DNA of 64,000 nucleotides from Alisma plantago-aquatica (GCA_963693085.1 OY856411.1:1345036550-1345100549), one strand, 5' to 3'. Positions 33,808-47,419 are shown, counted from the first letter of the stretch. Numbers and translations are program-made. The notes: a model not told the origin generated them from the letters alone.

Positions 33808-35796
33808 TTAAATACCTGAGTGACATTTGTCAACACTATAACCTTTTTCATATTGTATACTTACAGTGTCCTCCCCAAGGCATATCACAATGGTATCAGT
33901 TTGGTCTATAGTGTCTAACCATCTTGTCAATGACTGGTATTTGAGGCCTAAGGAGTCAAACAACTCTTGTGTAATAAAATGAGGGGGTGGAGGCTTCAGA
34001 ACCTTAGGGGGCTTCTTAGCAGTTGTAGGTTGCATATATATATTCTAATATTAGATTTTGATTATTTTATATAAGTTTCAGTATACATTGGTCATACATG
34101 AAGAAATATTATGGGTCATTTGAGACTCCCAGTAAAGTTGTCTTCTACCTCCCCGATTGTGGTGCCATCTGGGTGCTCGTATGGGAGAGATATGTCTCTC
34201 ATTCTAGGAAATATATGCATGATTCTCACACGATAGTGATCAGCGGGAAGGGGAATACTATGAACCATAGTGGCATTATCAACCTCGATATCTTTGATGA
34301 TATGGCCTACTGGTTCATCAACAGCAAGATGACATTTTCTGGCCTGCAATTTTATGATACATAAAATTTTAAATTTGACAAACATACATATTTATTTGAG
34401 GGATTACTTTTATCAAAAAAATTTACTTGAATTGAAATCTTACCTCGGTTGTGTCCTGTGGGTCCAAAGGGCTGCTCCAAATGCACTCTTTGGAAGAGTG
34501 GTGAACATGTGTTGTGACTACGGTAGAAGCTAGTTTCTGTGCCACCTGAGAAGCAAAGTGTTTCTCTAAGGCTGCATCTACCAATCTCTGCATGTACTCC
34601 GAGTCCACTTTCCCTTTCTTTGTTTGTTTGCACTTTTTTTGGGATGATCCAAAAAAATTATACCAAAACCATCTCTAATGCCCCTAACACGTTTGGGATG
34701 CTCTTATGTCCCTAGAGCAACTGTCAACTCATCGTGTGTGCCCTGAGGTGTCCACTTGCCCTCTTTTTCTTGGGCAGCCAGCTCCAACTGATTGATCGTT
34801 AAATATTGACTATTCAATAAAACTTAACACTAGTGATAAAACAACAAGGACATTATCACTAGACCAATAAATTTACCATTTTTGTTGCCACCTTCTATGT
34901 TGTTTGGACGGGGGTTTCTCTGGCTTTGTTTTTCCTAGCATATATCCACTCAACATAGAGAGGCAACCGTCTAGAAGCACTAGAAGACTCAGTAGTAGGA
35001 ATAGATGCAGAAGGTCCTTTCTCTTCTTACTCTTTCTCTTGTTGTTGTTGTCTCAACTGGAGACGGTACCAATAACCACCTAAACCCAACCGGTGGTTGT
35101 GCACAGTTCTTGTCATGTCTATCTTTTTGAGCTTTGTGAAGGGCCTAAGTAATTCATACAAGTGATATTGTTAACCATAAGAAATCATAAAAATATAATT
35201 AATTCAATACATGGAACTCTTTTGTTTGTCCCTGTCAAACAAACTCCTTCCAATCATCTTGACAAATATAATTCCATTTTTCCTAAAGTTTCTTGTTGTC
35301 TCCAAAGACATAGTCTTTGGTGAGGATTATGTTTCAATCTCTATGTCTTCTCTTGATGATATGCATAACTGACTTGCGATGCATCTTTCCATCAAGTTCA
35401 TACCGCCTCTAAAAAGGTTCAACATTCCATACTATTCAGAAATGTTAAAGAAAAGAGTAGAAAAAAGACTGTAAAATGTAAATGCATTTGTCTCACCTCT
35501 AACTCCTTCTAGATGAGTTCTTTACATACTGGACTCACTTGTCTCCAATCCTCATAGAGGAGAGGAACTTTATTTTGACCAAGGAACCCACAATAGATGA
35601 CAAACTCATTAGTAAGTCATGTGTTTGCTTCATTGAATTTAATGGTTGTCTTCTTCTCTTGCCTATTTGTGGCATCTTTCATCATAGTTATCCCTCTAAC
35701 CCCCTTACGCTTTCAGTTCTGAGCACCGACAGCACCCTGATTAGGATGCTCAACATTCTCAGGCTCATGATTACTTTGTTCTTGGTCAGGTGCCAT
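33808..35796 (-). pseudogene. CACTA second gene (Transposase_24-like with DUF8039-like part), broken
   Basis: A likely start is the ATG at 35,796-35,794 (MAPDQEQSNHEPENVEHPNQ). Next comes a block with NEFVIYCGFLGQNKVPLLYE and DWRQVSPVCKELI, then WIYARKNKARETPVQTT and a Ser-Trp-Leu-Pro-Lys-rich segment, in the pattern of the plant Transposase_24 family. At 34,385-34,116 there is a further domain (ARKCHLAVDEPVGHII, then HSIPLPADHYRVRI) like DUF8039, and at 34,035-33,808 a tail with KPPPPHFITQELFD. Stops, frameshifts and possibly introns separate these parts. The order after the transposase gene on the same strand is usual for CACTA elements; this gene corresponds in position to the DNA-binding partner of En/Spm. 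Confidence 0.7.
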
Positions 35797-35947
35797 CTAT
35801 AAAATCAAAAGTAAACAAAAAAGTCATATCACATATAAAAAGTCAACACTATAATGAAATCAGATCACATATCAACAAATAAACATGTTATATAATGCAC
35901 AAAAAAGTCAGATTACATATGAGCAGTATACATTAAACTAATATCCC

Positions 35948-36430
35948 TTATGTGTGATCTTCACGTGTATACTCATCAGTGTTAGATTCAACATTTACAC
36001 GTGGTAAGCCAATAGAAAATAGACTAGAGTCATCATACTTGTCATGGTACTCTTCTTCATCAATAGGATCTGAAATGAACTGTCTTTTCCCATGAAGAAT
36101 GACAGACCAAATTCCTTTTGCAAGATTGTTGATATAGAATACTTGTTTTTCCTGTGATGCCATGATGAAGGGTTCATCCTTCTCGCCTATCCACTCAAAA
36201 TTCACTTGTGTGAAATTGAGTTCGTCAACTACAACTCCTTTGTTGTTATCAACCCATTTACACTTAAATAATAAAACTCTAAACTATGTGTAGTCAAATT
36301 CCCATATGTCTTCAATGACACCGTAATAAGACATCTTTCCTTCACCTGGACTCTTATCCTTAGCACTAGAAAAATACAATGAAGATGCATGAAGGGTGAC
36401 CCCACTGTTTTGGACCACACTTTTATCATC
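35948..36430 (-). pseudogene. CACTA transposase C-terminus, DUF4216-like
   Basis: Two blocks on the minus strand: 36,429-36,229 with decayed sequence, and 36,205-35,948 reading EPFIMASQEKQVFYINNLAK then WSVILHGKRQFISD. The pattern of an EPFI..SQ.KQVFY stretch, a Trp-Ser-Val-(I/V)-L and an acidic tail fits the DUF4216 end of TNP2-type transposases. The frame ends TREDHT at 35,948. Confidence 0.78.
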
Positions 36431-36560
36431 TGGACATTTGTGTAGTATGAAAATCCATTTATGTAAAACCCTTCGTAAGATGTAACGTGGATCTTTGGCT
36501 TATATGTGAGTCATTTGTTGGTTTCTGTAACATTATTTGGTTTTTGAGATAGTTGATTGA

Positions 36561-37007
36561 CTACTTCCTTTTCAAACAACATAATAAACATTTATGATCT
36601 CTAGAAAGCCACATTGCACTGGCTCGGGGATGACTTATCTTGAGCTCGTTGGTGTGTCCGACGATATAAATACCCACATCGTCAATGTTGTGTAAAATAA
36701 ACAAGTGTGCTTGTTCCCACCGTTCATGACTGATATTTATCTTTCGTTCTGCCAAAATATCTTTTCCGGAATAAACATCAGAGTTCATGGCATTAGCAGT
36801 AGTTTTGTTGCAACTCAAAAAGTCATTACAAAAGTCCATAACCTCCCTACCAATATAGCCCTCAATGATACTCCCTTCGGGCCGACAACGGTTCCGAACA
36901 TCACCTTTAAAAACACTCATGTACCACTCAAAAGAATACATCCAATGCAAGAAAATTGGACCCAACATTTTCACTTTCCTAGGAAAATGGACAACTAGAT
37001 GTATCAT
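36561..37007 (-). pseudogene. CACTA transposase, DUF4218-like domain
   Basis: The frame opens with MIHLVVHFPRKVKMLGPIFL, then WMYSFEWYMSVFK and CRPEGSIIEGYIGREVMDF, the conserved core of the DUF4218 domain that follows the catalytic domain in plant CACTA transposases. It is open for ~148 codons. The role of this domain in transposition is not established. The plus-strand frame at 36,705-36,998 is a shadow. Confidence 0.85.
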
Positions 37008-37029
37008 TCTATATAGTCATGTACAATCC

Positions 37030-37221
37030 CATTACATATGACATGATCTTTGATCGTGGCAATAGTGTTAAATTTCAGGTTGTTGCTACAACTCCACACA
37101 GGAAATATAACATGTTTCCATGTTGTTTTTGGTGTTCCTCTACAAATCTTACAAACTCATCAAGACCATTAATAAACTTTGGAGTGCAGCGGTTTGGTAT
37201 CGACATCCATAATCGGTCCAT
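37030..37221 (-). pseudogene. CACTA transposase N-terminal (transposase-associated) domain
   Basis: The likely start is the ATG at 37,221-37,219, giving MDRLWMSIPNRCTPKF and then INGLDEFVRFVEEH, the small domain that opens plant TNP2-type transposases. A Met 28 codons upstream in the same frame is less likely. The frame breaks near 37,075, but a shifted frame continues IKDHVICNGIVHDYIE to about 37,008, then a stop. The next recognisable peptide already belongs to the DUF4218-like part, so the Transposase_21 catalytic domain (some 200+ residues) is missing between them. Confidence 0.75.
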
Positions 37222-38059
37222 TTCTATATGATCAGATGGGAGACAAGTTAATTTCAGAAAAAAAATATATGTTTGAATAATTAAGCCATAATCATCTAGT
37301 AGCATTCAGATTTATGAATGTGTACCACCCATCCCATTCTTAAACTATTCATCTCACTAGTAAGTGTATAATGCGTGTTTGATTTCAATAAATTATGGCA
37401 GCATTTCCCTGTGGTTCTCCGAGTACACCAATGTAGATAGGCAAATACCCACCTACATATGTACCCAGAGAACAAAGGGGAAACGTTGTCAAAATAAATT
37501 TAAATCGATCAACATTATACACTTACATCCTAAGTGAGATGAAGTGCTCAAGAATAGTCACAAACCAGGGACTATCTGAGGTTTACTCCTAATGAGTAGA
37601 TCTCTGATGGGTTTCTAGGCCAATGACACAGTCTAGGGTTTATAGACTACACTTTATAGATTAAGAATTCACAAATTAGGGTTTACTCACATATTACCAT
37701 GTTATATCATACAACATGAATTACAAACTAGGTCGCGCATGTTCATTACCATGTAAGATTGCTAGAGAAAGACAAACTCAAACTAGGTCAACTTGAACAT
37801 TTTAAATGCACAAACTACGTACATGAGCTCCTATAAGGAAAATCTAGCATATTAGTATAAGATATTGGTTCAAATGGGTATACGACACAAGTTGAGTTAC
37901 ATATTTCAAAGTTCAATCATTTTCATGATGATAAATTAGGTCCAAAAATTGCATATGATTGAGGTGCAACACTTATAGTCATGATAGTACATAACAAGGC
38001 ATATAAGTGGTCCAAGGCATCAATTACAATGTAGTTTACGGATTTAGGGATAAAAAAGA

Positions 38060-38500
38060 TCATTTTCCAATATGAAACATGAATGAATGGTGGAGGAGGA
38101 AGAGGAGAAGAACAAACCTGAGGAGGATAGCAAACAGATGAGGAGAAGGAAGAAGAGGAAGGATGATGACCGGAGGGGGAGGCGATGAACAGTAGAGCAT
38201 AGGAGGAAGGTAGAGGCGATCAGCTACACAGCAGCGACAGCGAGCTTGGGTGGCAGCGAGCTTTGGCGGCAGCAACCAATAGCAGCAGTGGCAAGTAGCA
38301 TCAGTAGCAGTGAGTAGCAGTACTGGCATGGCAGAGAGGAGATAGCACAATCTCCGACGGCGATCACCAACAGAGCAGTGTCGGCGAGCTGGAGCTGTGG
38401 TGACCAGCAACAACGGCGAGTAGCAGTAATGGTGGAGCAGAGAGGAGATAGCTCAATCATCGAAGTAGAAATATCACAAGAAATGCGGGTAGGATAGAGG
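38060..38500. repeat. GC-rich AGC/GGA low-complexity stretch inside the CACTA element
   Basis: Trinucleotide-like runs (GGAGGAAGAGGAG, GCAGCGACAGCGAGC, GTAGCAGTGAGTAGCAG) make this the most GC-rich part of the element. Overlapping minus-strand frames at 38,060-38,413 and 38,224-38,460 are most likely low-complexity artefacts. It lies just upstream of the transposase start on the minus strand and could be its leader or promoter region. Confidence 0.5.
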
Positions 38501-39029
38501 GGAGAAAGGGTTTGTCATGGGGTTAAGTAAGAAATATACCATCGGTTATAGGTGAACGACCTCCGATAAATCTTGCAACCCACAAGTGATTCTTAACACG
38601 TTTTTATTGATGGTTATGTCTATTGTAACTGACGATAAATCTCAATTGGGGTGAGAAACAATTTGTGGGACCATTGGCATGAAAACCTTTATCGTCGGTC
38701 CCTTAATAAAGAACCTCTGATAAATGTCAATTCATTCCCACAAACCATATGTCTCATACACATCTTTATCCCATCAGTGTTTTAGAAAAAACTACTGATA
38801 AAGGTTTTTTGGAGGCAATGAAATGCTCCCAAAAATTTTGCACAAAATTCCATTTTTGGGGGTATAGTGTCGATTTCCTAAAGAAGAGACTAACAGTAAA
38901 AGGAAAGTGCAACCCGTGTTTTCTCAGGTGTGCAAATTGTGGCAGTTGTTGACCTTGAACTGCCGGTAGAAGTAATACAGTCAATTTATACAAATATAAC
39001 TGACATTGTATCCCCATTTTGTAGTAGTG

Positions 39030-42000
39030 CTAGGATGTTAGGGAATATCGTGGCACCCCTTCCCAATCCTATACAAAGGCATCTAGGGAAATCACCTGAC
39101 CCCAACAATTCCTTTCATCCATTAGTTTCTCCGACAATCCACATTACCCTCCAAAAACCTCCCTTATGTCTCCAGCAACCTCTATCGCTCCCTTGCAACA
39201 CTCAGTGCCTGCAGCCAATTATATTAGCCTGGAGCATCACAAAGAGTATTCAAAGGTTCCCTTTTCCCCAGAAGGAATCAAGGATGCCCCTGGCCAGTCC
39301 TTGACCCTTGGTCCTTTCTGCTCAAAGTTCATCATTAGAGGAACAACTACGATCCATCATGGAGCCTCATGGATGGTGGAATAACTCTTCATGACTCCCA
39401 AGAATCTTCTTTGACCCATGGTTCACGACTAGTGTACTTCCTTTTCTTCCTCCCTCGACCTTCTTCTCCCTTCCTGACTGGAACCCCTACTGCTGGCCAC
39501 CTCTGTCATTGTGTCCCCACTTGTTGAGACAGGCACATCCCAATGAAGGCAATGGAAGCCTTGGTCACAAATGTAGATGCCTCTATATGAGGGTCACCTA
39601 TGGGTTCCTTGGAAGCCTAGTGAGCAAGGGGGGTGAGGAAGAATACTTTGGGGGATTGACCACTCTTCCCTCAAATCATGTGACAAATATGTCATAGTGC
39701 ATGAGTTGGTAATTCTCCCCTTAATCAAAAGACTCACCACACCTAGATAAGGTATTATATGAGTGATATGGAAGGTTATATTGATCAAAATCTAATTAAT
39801 TTTGTAGAAAGATATAGAAAATAAAGCATAGATCTATATTTACTCAATCTATGTCAAAGTGATCAGAAAAATATGAGGAATCTAAAAATAAAGGTTTTAA
39901 CAACTAGTTTGGCGCGGGATAGAAAATTTTAGTTGGTTCATTATTAAGTGATTGTAACTATGCAATCCCTAATATCATAGAAATAATGATTTTGTTCAAA
40001 TTGATCTTTGTTAATATAATCTAATTGATGAAGTATATTCATGTAAGGAATTAGGGTTACACATAAATCTAATTAGGATTTCCAAACTTTAGGAATCATA
40101 AAACAGAATATATGGGGGTTTTATGACCTAACCTTGATTTAACCCTATCCCCAAACTTAGGACCCATATTAAACCTAATCAACACTATGGGAATATAATA
40201 ATGACAGACTACTATTATGCATATTTTTAGATTGGTTGATGGCTTAGAATACATCTTTATTTTTGGGATTTCATACATTCAAAGTACTTGGATTACAATT
40301 GCATGGTTTCGGTATGCAAAAGTACATGGTTAGTTTATGAATACTTGCCCATATCATCTTTTGAGGATTTTTGGTGATTTATTGATGATTTTTCCTATGT
40401 TATACTTCTTGTTTGTTTATTTTAATTCAGTTAATATAATGCCTATGTATATCATATAAGAAATACTATGATATTATGAACCAAGTGTTGGACCTACCAA
40501 TCCAATGATAGTAAACAATATGAATACACCCAGGGTGGCATAACAAGTATGAGTTGGAATGTGAAGTGAAAATGAAAATTTGGTATTGCAATGAATTGAT
40601 TGATGATTAATATATGTTGATATCCAAATAGGCACACTTTTTACTTGTTCTTACGCAAAGTATAGAAATATACTGACTGTGTATTTGTTTGTCATTGTTT
40701 TACGAAAGTGGACCTAGTTAAAGATTGGAGATATGATATCCATATGACAGCATTAAATATTATTCATCTAAAGAAACCAGAAGGATTAGATAAATAAGAT
40801 AGTATTGATGTTTCCATTCATGTGATATTTTCCTTTTGAAAAATGATGTAACTTCTTTTGAGGGGTGTTTAGCATCCATTTGTTATCAAACAAAGTTTTG
40901 AATGGAATTATTTATTATTGTTGGTTATTTGTTAAATTTGGATCTTGAACATTTGAATTGTGATACTTTCCCTCTCAGTCTCTCATCAATGGGGGATAAC
41001 AATAGAAGGAGTTTTCACAACTACACTACCACCACAATTAGTAGCCCCAAGAGTCTTAACCTCTTATCGGTCTTACCAACATGATAGGTAGGATCTGCTA
41101 CCTCTCATGAAGGACATGGCCTCCCCACTATACATGTATGTGTCCACATGTCCATCATTTGGTAAATAATGTATCATTGATTCACATCCAAAGTGTCTTC
41201 CACATCTTCAGTTTGAGCTGGGTTCCTTCTAGAATTACAAAAATGATCCCAAGAATGACTTCTCTCCTATCAAACATATAAAGAGAGAAATAATACTTAT
41301 ATAAATAACTATAGAGATAAATCCACATAGTCCTAGTGTTATTGTGCACTCACTAAATGAAAATTCTAGCTCTAGTACCACTAATGTGATGGTCCGACAC
41401 TCAAATTGATAGAAACCACGAACCAAAAGTGTGAAATCCATCGTCATGGTGAGGATTGCCAGTCCAAACCAAAATCCACACCATATAATAATCACGACCC
41501 CATTGGGAATCAAGAAACACAACTGAACTCAGATCGTCTTGCTTTATAAAACTCACATGGACCAGGATATTAATGATGCTCTAAAGTCAACATATGTTAT
41601 TAGTAAAACTAACTATAGAAATGTTTGGGGTTCTATGTTTTCGGCTTAGTCATACCATTTTTGTGTAATCCAACCTAATATTCAGACTGTCTAATGACTA
41701 GTCCGTTGACTAATGGTGTTTTGCCAGCAAACCTTATATTGAAGGGTTTAGTCGTTTAGACACCATATATGGGTTCCCTTGACCCCCAACTCGACTTTGT
41801 ATCTCTACTCTTCTATGTTTCACATGTTGGCTATATTTTTGGTGATAAGGAAAGTGGTTTTAGTTTTTTTGTCTCCTTGCACTTAATTAGAGCTAGTTCT
41901 TGGTTTTTGAAGTTATTTTAAGGTTAGTTTCTTATAGTATATGGTTATAGTCCACACTTATCCCTCTCTTTGGTAATTTGGATTATTAAATGTTAAAATG

Positions 42001-43790
42001 TATATTCCATACTAGCACAATGTACTATCCTCTAAACATGTAAAATTTATAACTACATGTAACATACCAAAATTTACTACTAAGCTTGGGAGGGGGTCTC
42101 CTAGTTGTTCTCCTTATTTTGAATTAAATGTATTGATTTGTTTTTTTTTAACCATATATAAGTTTTTTGTAGCTTTATAATCCTTCCCAAGAGCATGGAG
42201 TCTACGTATTTTTCATCCCCAGCTCTACCCCAACAAAATTGTTAGAATAGATGGTGATCCTTCTCAAATTGTATTGGAACCGCAAACATGGTACTTGTGC
42301 AAATCTTGTACAATGTCTACAATGTTTTCCTAATAAAATTTAACCTCTCCCAACAACACCTCTCCTATGATATTTATGTGGGGTTATTCTCCTATTAAAT
42401 GTATCTAATATCATTTTTCATATGGTTTTGGTCTAGAAGACACACTGTGAGATTGTTTTGAAGTCGATAATCATTTTGAATACTAGATTATGAGTTAGTA
42501 TCTAGTTTTTGCGTCCAACATGAGAAACCTCAGCGGTTAGATCCCTGGTTTGTTACCAAAAGGTCTCAGGTTCAATCCTCGAGAATGGCATGAATAGAAT
42601 CACCACTTTTTTAAATGGAATTATCTAGTTTTTTGAATCTATTATTTTATTCATATGTTACTTGTAGTGAACTATCGCTCTACCGTCATAAATTTCTCTA
42701 AGACCTTAACTTACCTTCTCACAAGAATCTTGTGATGGAAGTTAGCCTCTAAGAGGCAAGGGAGCGGTAGTTTTTTTGCCTTCCTGTCTTATGGGAAGAA
42801 TAAACAACAAGTAGTTTATTCTTGTTTTCTTCTCATGTGTGGTGTAGATACTTCTTTTTGTAGTGTGTTTCTTTGGGATAATTTGAAAGATAAGATCAAG
42901 ATTTCATCCAACTTCATTAGTCGGACTCAATTTTCCATTTTAGGAAAATAAAGATGGTAACTAAATCATATTAAAGAAAATATAACACAAAAAATGAAAT
43001 TGTTAGGGAAATTCAATAAATAAAGGAACATGTGATTCAAAATCTTATAATGTTTTATGAATATACAAAGTGGACAATAATATAAATGCATATGGTAAGA
43101 TATGTATGAATGTGTGTTACTTCAACTATAGGTGGAATCTTGAAACTAGGTTTGAGATGATGTTTTAAAGTTTATAATATATTCATTAAGAATTATGTTC
43201 CTCTTGATTTATACTTTTGGGCATTTTCTCTTAGATATTATGGTTTGATTGAAAATAAGGAAAATTCCCATTTTGTTGATTGAGGATTTTCTTCGTGCTC
43301 CTTATTGTTAATTGTTTGAAACTTGGACTTGTCATGTTTGAAATCTATGATATTTATTATCTGAACCCTTGAATGTCAATGTGCTATGTTTAAATGGAAA
43401 ACCCCAGATGAGGTGTAATATATACCATGTTGAACTTAAATGAAGCATATTATGAGTACTTTGATGCAAGCCCTAAACTACATATGCATGGAACCACCTC
43501 CAGTATAATGTTACACTTAGGTTATAACATACCTTAGTTTCCCACATGCCTTTTATGACCTTTGTACCCCCATGTGACCTAATTGATATATTAGGGTTCA
43601 TATAGTAAATGGTATAGGTTATGTGCTTCAAAAGTATAAACCTTTAATCCTGATGTGATAATTGAAAGTCTTTCTTTAGATAGTGCCTATATGCTCAATA
43701 TAGTGAAGTAGGTCAAAAATAGTTGGATAAAAAAATTTGATTGTTTGCATTGTTAATGCTAACTCACATCATGTAACATATGTAATACAC
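39030..43790. other. AT-rich stretch without a recognised gene
   Basis: About 4.8 kb. The first 0.6 kb (39,050-39,690) is less AT-rich and has several overlapping plus-strand frames, none with a domain I know. The remainder is AT-rich with frequent stops in all frames. A tRNA-like patch lies near 42,530-42,585. No element ends were found. Confidence 0.5.
42530..42585 (+). other. tRNA-like patch (possible SINE or tRNA relic)
   Basis: CTCAGCGGTTAGATC (A-box-like) is followed about 35 bp later by CAGGTTCAATCCTCGAG (B-box-like). It suggests a pol III internal promoter from a tRNA-derived SINE. No acceptor stem pairing or clear tail was seen, so this is tentative. Confidence 0.3.
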
Positions 43791-43816
43791 ATACAATAAT
43801 ATAAATATATATGTAT

Positions 43817-43978
43817 GTATGTGCGTGTCTGTGAGTGTGTGTGTGTGTGTGTGCGTTTGTGTGTGTGCATGTGTGTAAGTGTGTGTGTGAGCATGTGTGT
43901 TTGCTCGTGCATGTGTGTGTGTGCACGTGTATGTGTGTGTACTTGTGTGCATGTGTGTGTGTGAGTGAGCGTGTGTTT
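43817..43978. repeat. (TG)n-rich microsatellite
   Basis: Interrupted GT/TG dinucleotide run with occasional CG, CA and AG steps. Cys/Val- and His/Thr-rich frames on the two strands are artefacts of it. Confidence 0.95.
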
Positions 43979-46900
43979 ATTCCACTTTGGATTATTACCC
44001 AGATCTTCACCATTGTAGTGGGATTTTTGTCCACATAGTGTGGTTTTTACTTATTGTCTTTACCAATAGGTGTGTGTGAGTTTGTGAGGTCTTTACTCAC
44101 CAATTCTTATAAAACTTGACTTTGTAGTTATTCTTGAGTTCCCCCTCCTAATGATTACATGGAAGAAGGAGGTATAGAAACTATAACCACCTCTAGACCA
44201 GTTTTAGGGGATGTTAGGACTGAATGTGCAAGGGGAGACCAATTGTGATGCTAGTTTACCAAGAATTGAGTGTATCTCCACTTTCTATGTGGAGGTTTAA
44301 AACTATAGAGATATGATCCTTGATTAATGAGATAGATAAAAATTCATTAGTGTTTTTCATAGTTTATCCTTGCATATGTTTAACTGCATAATGTTGAATA
44401 AGGATTTTGAGTCTTTTTGCATAAGATATGAGAGAGAGAGAGAGAGAGAGAAATATGTAAGTGTTTTTCATAGTTTACCCTCACATACATTTAATAATTT
44501 AATGTTGACCAAGGGTTTCTGAGTGTTTTGAATGTTTGTTGTCTCTGACACATGTGTGTTTTGAGTGGCACAATATTCTCATTCATATGTATCACATCTA
44601 AGGTTGAAAACTTAGGTGAAAGATTATTGATGTCCTTTCTCCATTTTCTATTTAAATTTCTAAAACTCAATCGAGATAGAAATTCATAGCTAATTACCTC
44701 TATATCCAAAGATATAAATAAATATGTTATAAAATTATTAAAATAATATATACATAATGGAATATCTTTTATAACCTAATGAAATCATTATAACATGGTG
44801 AATTATAGGTTTTGTATGATATGATGGGAAATAATCCAAATTATTTTAATGTTGACCTCAGGTATAAACTATTTCTATTTGTATTAATCAAACTAGGGTG
44901 ACCTTTGAATTGATAAGATGAATCATCATGTTATTACATACTAGGTAATTTGACTTTTCTCTTTATCTCTCTTGACCTAATTTAGGGATATCTCTTTAAA
45001 TTTCCATATCCCATATCTATTTGACCTGATTGAGTGTTATCTCATAGACTGATCCCAATTATCTTTGGTTTGGTTGAGTTTCAAAACTGAACACGAAGTA
45101 TTGTATATTTTTCATGTTCCACAATTGTCATCCTAGTTGTATAATTGAACATTACCGATCCATCTATCTAGTGGAACACTAATTGATTCACTATTTTTAT
45201 GGAACTCCACTTGCCTCTACATTAAGCATGCTTTTTGATATAGTTGCTCTAGAGTAATATAAGTTCCTTGGTAAAAGTTATTTATTTTGGGATAGTGGTT
45301 ATGTACCACACACTTGTGTTACATTCCACCATGTTATTATGATATGCAAAGGAGTTATATTCTACTCTACATGTAGTTTGGTTGTGTTACTTGCTCTATT
45401 AGGTTTAGGGTTTTGCACCCTAGTCGTCGTGGTATATTTTCACTAGTTTTGTGTTTATATCATGATTGCTGGATATTGACGGATTAGGTTTCCTAATATA
45501 CTTCTAATATGATTTTCTGACGTATGTTGTGAATTGTGGAATCACAAATACAGTTTGAAAATCTTTGTACCTTATAACTTCTTTTGAAATCATATGCCTT
45601 AAAATTCATATGTGTCTCGGTTGCATACTTTGCAGCTTGATAATTATACTTCTCTTAGATTACTTATGGCATGGTCATTTCTCTTTTTCTCTCTCTCTCT
45701 TCAGGAGCCTTTTTACTCTTACTTTGTTGTCACTTTTATTTTCCTTATATAGCCCTAATATCTGATTTTTGTAATACACAAACGTGATTTTTGATGTGTT
45801 TCCATTACTTCTTCTCATTGTGAGGTCTTGTTCTCAACCCCTTACGCAAATGAAACTTATAGGAGTTTACCTTGTTATACTTGAACATGCACATGAGAAG
45901 ATAACTTTTTGGAAATAAAGTTAAAATGGACTTGTTTCCTTCAAGAGCAATTCATGCTTAGTTTTAGTTATATAGTTTTTCATTTTTGTATCCGCCCAGT
46001 GGGTGTATAACCGTGTTAGACTTGAGAAATTTGTAAGAGTTAGATTCATTTCTTTTACTAAGAAAACATATTTCATATAGTGATCATTGGGATGTTTGTC
46101 TCTTTCCAAAAAAATTAGTGTGATGTTCAGCATATGGGATTTCCCATCTATGTGATTAAGTGATGAGTGATGGCCCTCTAGGGTCCCACTCATTACAAAA
46201 TCCCTAACATATACACATTATGTACCTCAATTTCCCAAAGATGTTATTGTGTCTTACATGACATAGTTCATGTTTCTTGGTATTTCAAACTTTCAAGACT
46301 CTAGTGTTGTGGTTGCAAGTTCTCTAGAAACCCTAATTCATGCCTTTTACAAGGTTTTCCCTTTTTGACAATCAAATTCCAAATGGATCTTTTATTTTTA
46401 TATTGAGTCTCAATGGTGAATATGATGACTCCTTGCTACTTCTTAAAACTTCTTGACCACTTAAGAATTTTGATGTAATTATTTTATCTAAGTTAGTTAC
46501 TAAAATATTTTACTATGATGATCCCTGTTGTATTAACATTTGAAAAAAGTTATCCATTTTTAATGGACTATTGTGACATATTTATCTTGTCACTCTATAT
46601 TATGAATGTTTGATTGTGGTTGCTAACGGAATATAATCTGTAATTTTACTTTAAGTGGTGGTGTCTATTGCATTTTGATACATATATTTTGGTTAGGTTG
46701 TTGTGCCTCTCTTTAGTACTCGTGTGATGGTGCTCATTTGTTCTCTTATACTTTTGAGTAATTGGTAGGGGTGTCTCTACTCCTTTTGACAATGTGTTTT
46801 GGTGTCTAGTCACTACATGTATTATATTGCACTAGATATCACGGTATAATCATACATGAAAGTTTTTTGGTTGTCCTCTAATGCCTTTGCATTTTTTGAA

Positions 46901-47419
46901 TTCTTCTAATGATATATATTTTTGTTTGGTTGGTCGTTGTAGAAATTGGATGTCAACTACAAATTTTAATTGTTTTGTCCACATCTATTTAGTTTCAAAT
47001 TAAAGACCTTAAGGGAATACACTACTTTCTTAGTATTGATATGAATTGTACAGTACTAAATTTTTTCCCTCCTTGACCTAAATACATCTTTGACATTCTC
47101 TAATGTGCTAACATGCTCCAAACCAGCCCATGTAAGTAAAACATCCATTGGCAGATGAATACACAATATCTCATGGCCCCGTACTAATCAAGTCATGTGG
47201 GTCGTTCAGTACCTCACAATTACATGTACACACATATATGTAGGGTTTTGGTGGGAGGGGCATAACAGAAATACAAAATAAAAACCAACAAAACTCTTAG
47301 TCAATGGATCCTTGGTAGCCATAAAAGGTCATTATATTGAAGACAGGAGGGATAAGTATACCATACCTTAGAACACACAAGTTGTCCAATAACTAGATGT
47401 GTCTTACTTAAGTATTGAA
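43979..47419. other. AT-rich stretch without a recognised gene
   Basis: Frequent stops in all frames, T-rich on the plus strand. The part around 44,080-44,220 vaguely resembles the R/U5 part of a gypsy LTR (a pyrimidine stretch and then a GGAAGAAGGAGG run) but no ends were found. Frames at 44,491-44,709, 45,565-45,765 and 45,921-46,193 have no domain. Confidence 0.45.
44430..44452. repeat. (AG)n microsatellite
   Basis: An uninterrupted AG dinucleotide run of about 11 units. Confidence 0.95.

Larger units (their letters stand above)
31831..39029 (-). mobile_element. CACTA (En/Spm-type) DNA transposon, 7.2 kb, with TSD CTA
   Basis: The left end reads CACTAGTACAAAATGGGGAT and the right end, read inward, CACTACTACAAAATGGGGAT; the 24-bp termini differ at one base. 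Both ends are flanked by CTA (31,828-31,830 and 39,030-39,032), the 3-bp duplication expected for this superfamily. Subterminal regions have short repeats, including an ~81-bp direct repeat at about 32,085-32,248 and CCGATAAA/CATCGG motifs at 38,530-38,760. Transposase relics run on the minus strand from 37,221 to about 33,808. Because the catalytic domain is missing, the element would be non-autonomous. The matching ends and duplication suggest it moved as a unit. Confidence 0.93.

Noticed and set aside
35539..35802. Plus-strand frame of 87 codons
   Set aside because: Antisense to the start of the CACTA second gene.
38060..38460. Cys/Leu-rich minus-strand frames in the CACTA element
   Set aside because: Low-complexity AGC/GGA repeats give open frames by chance; no domain.
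43759..44038. His/Thr-rich and Cys/Val-rich frames
   Set aside because: Products of the TG microsatellite.
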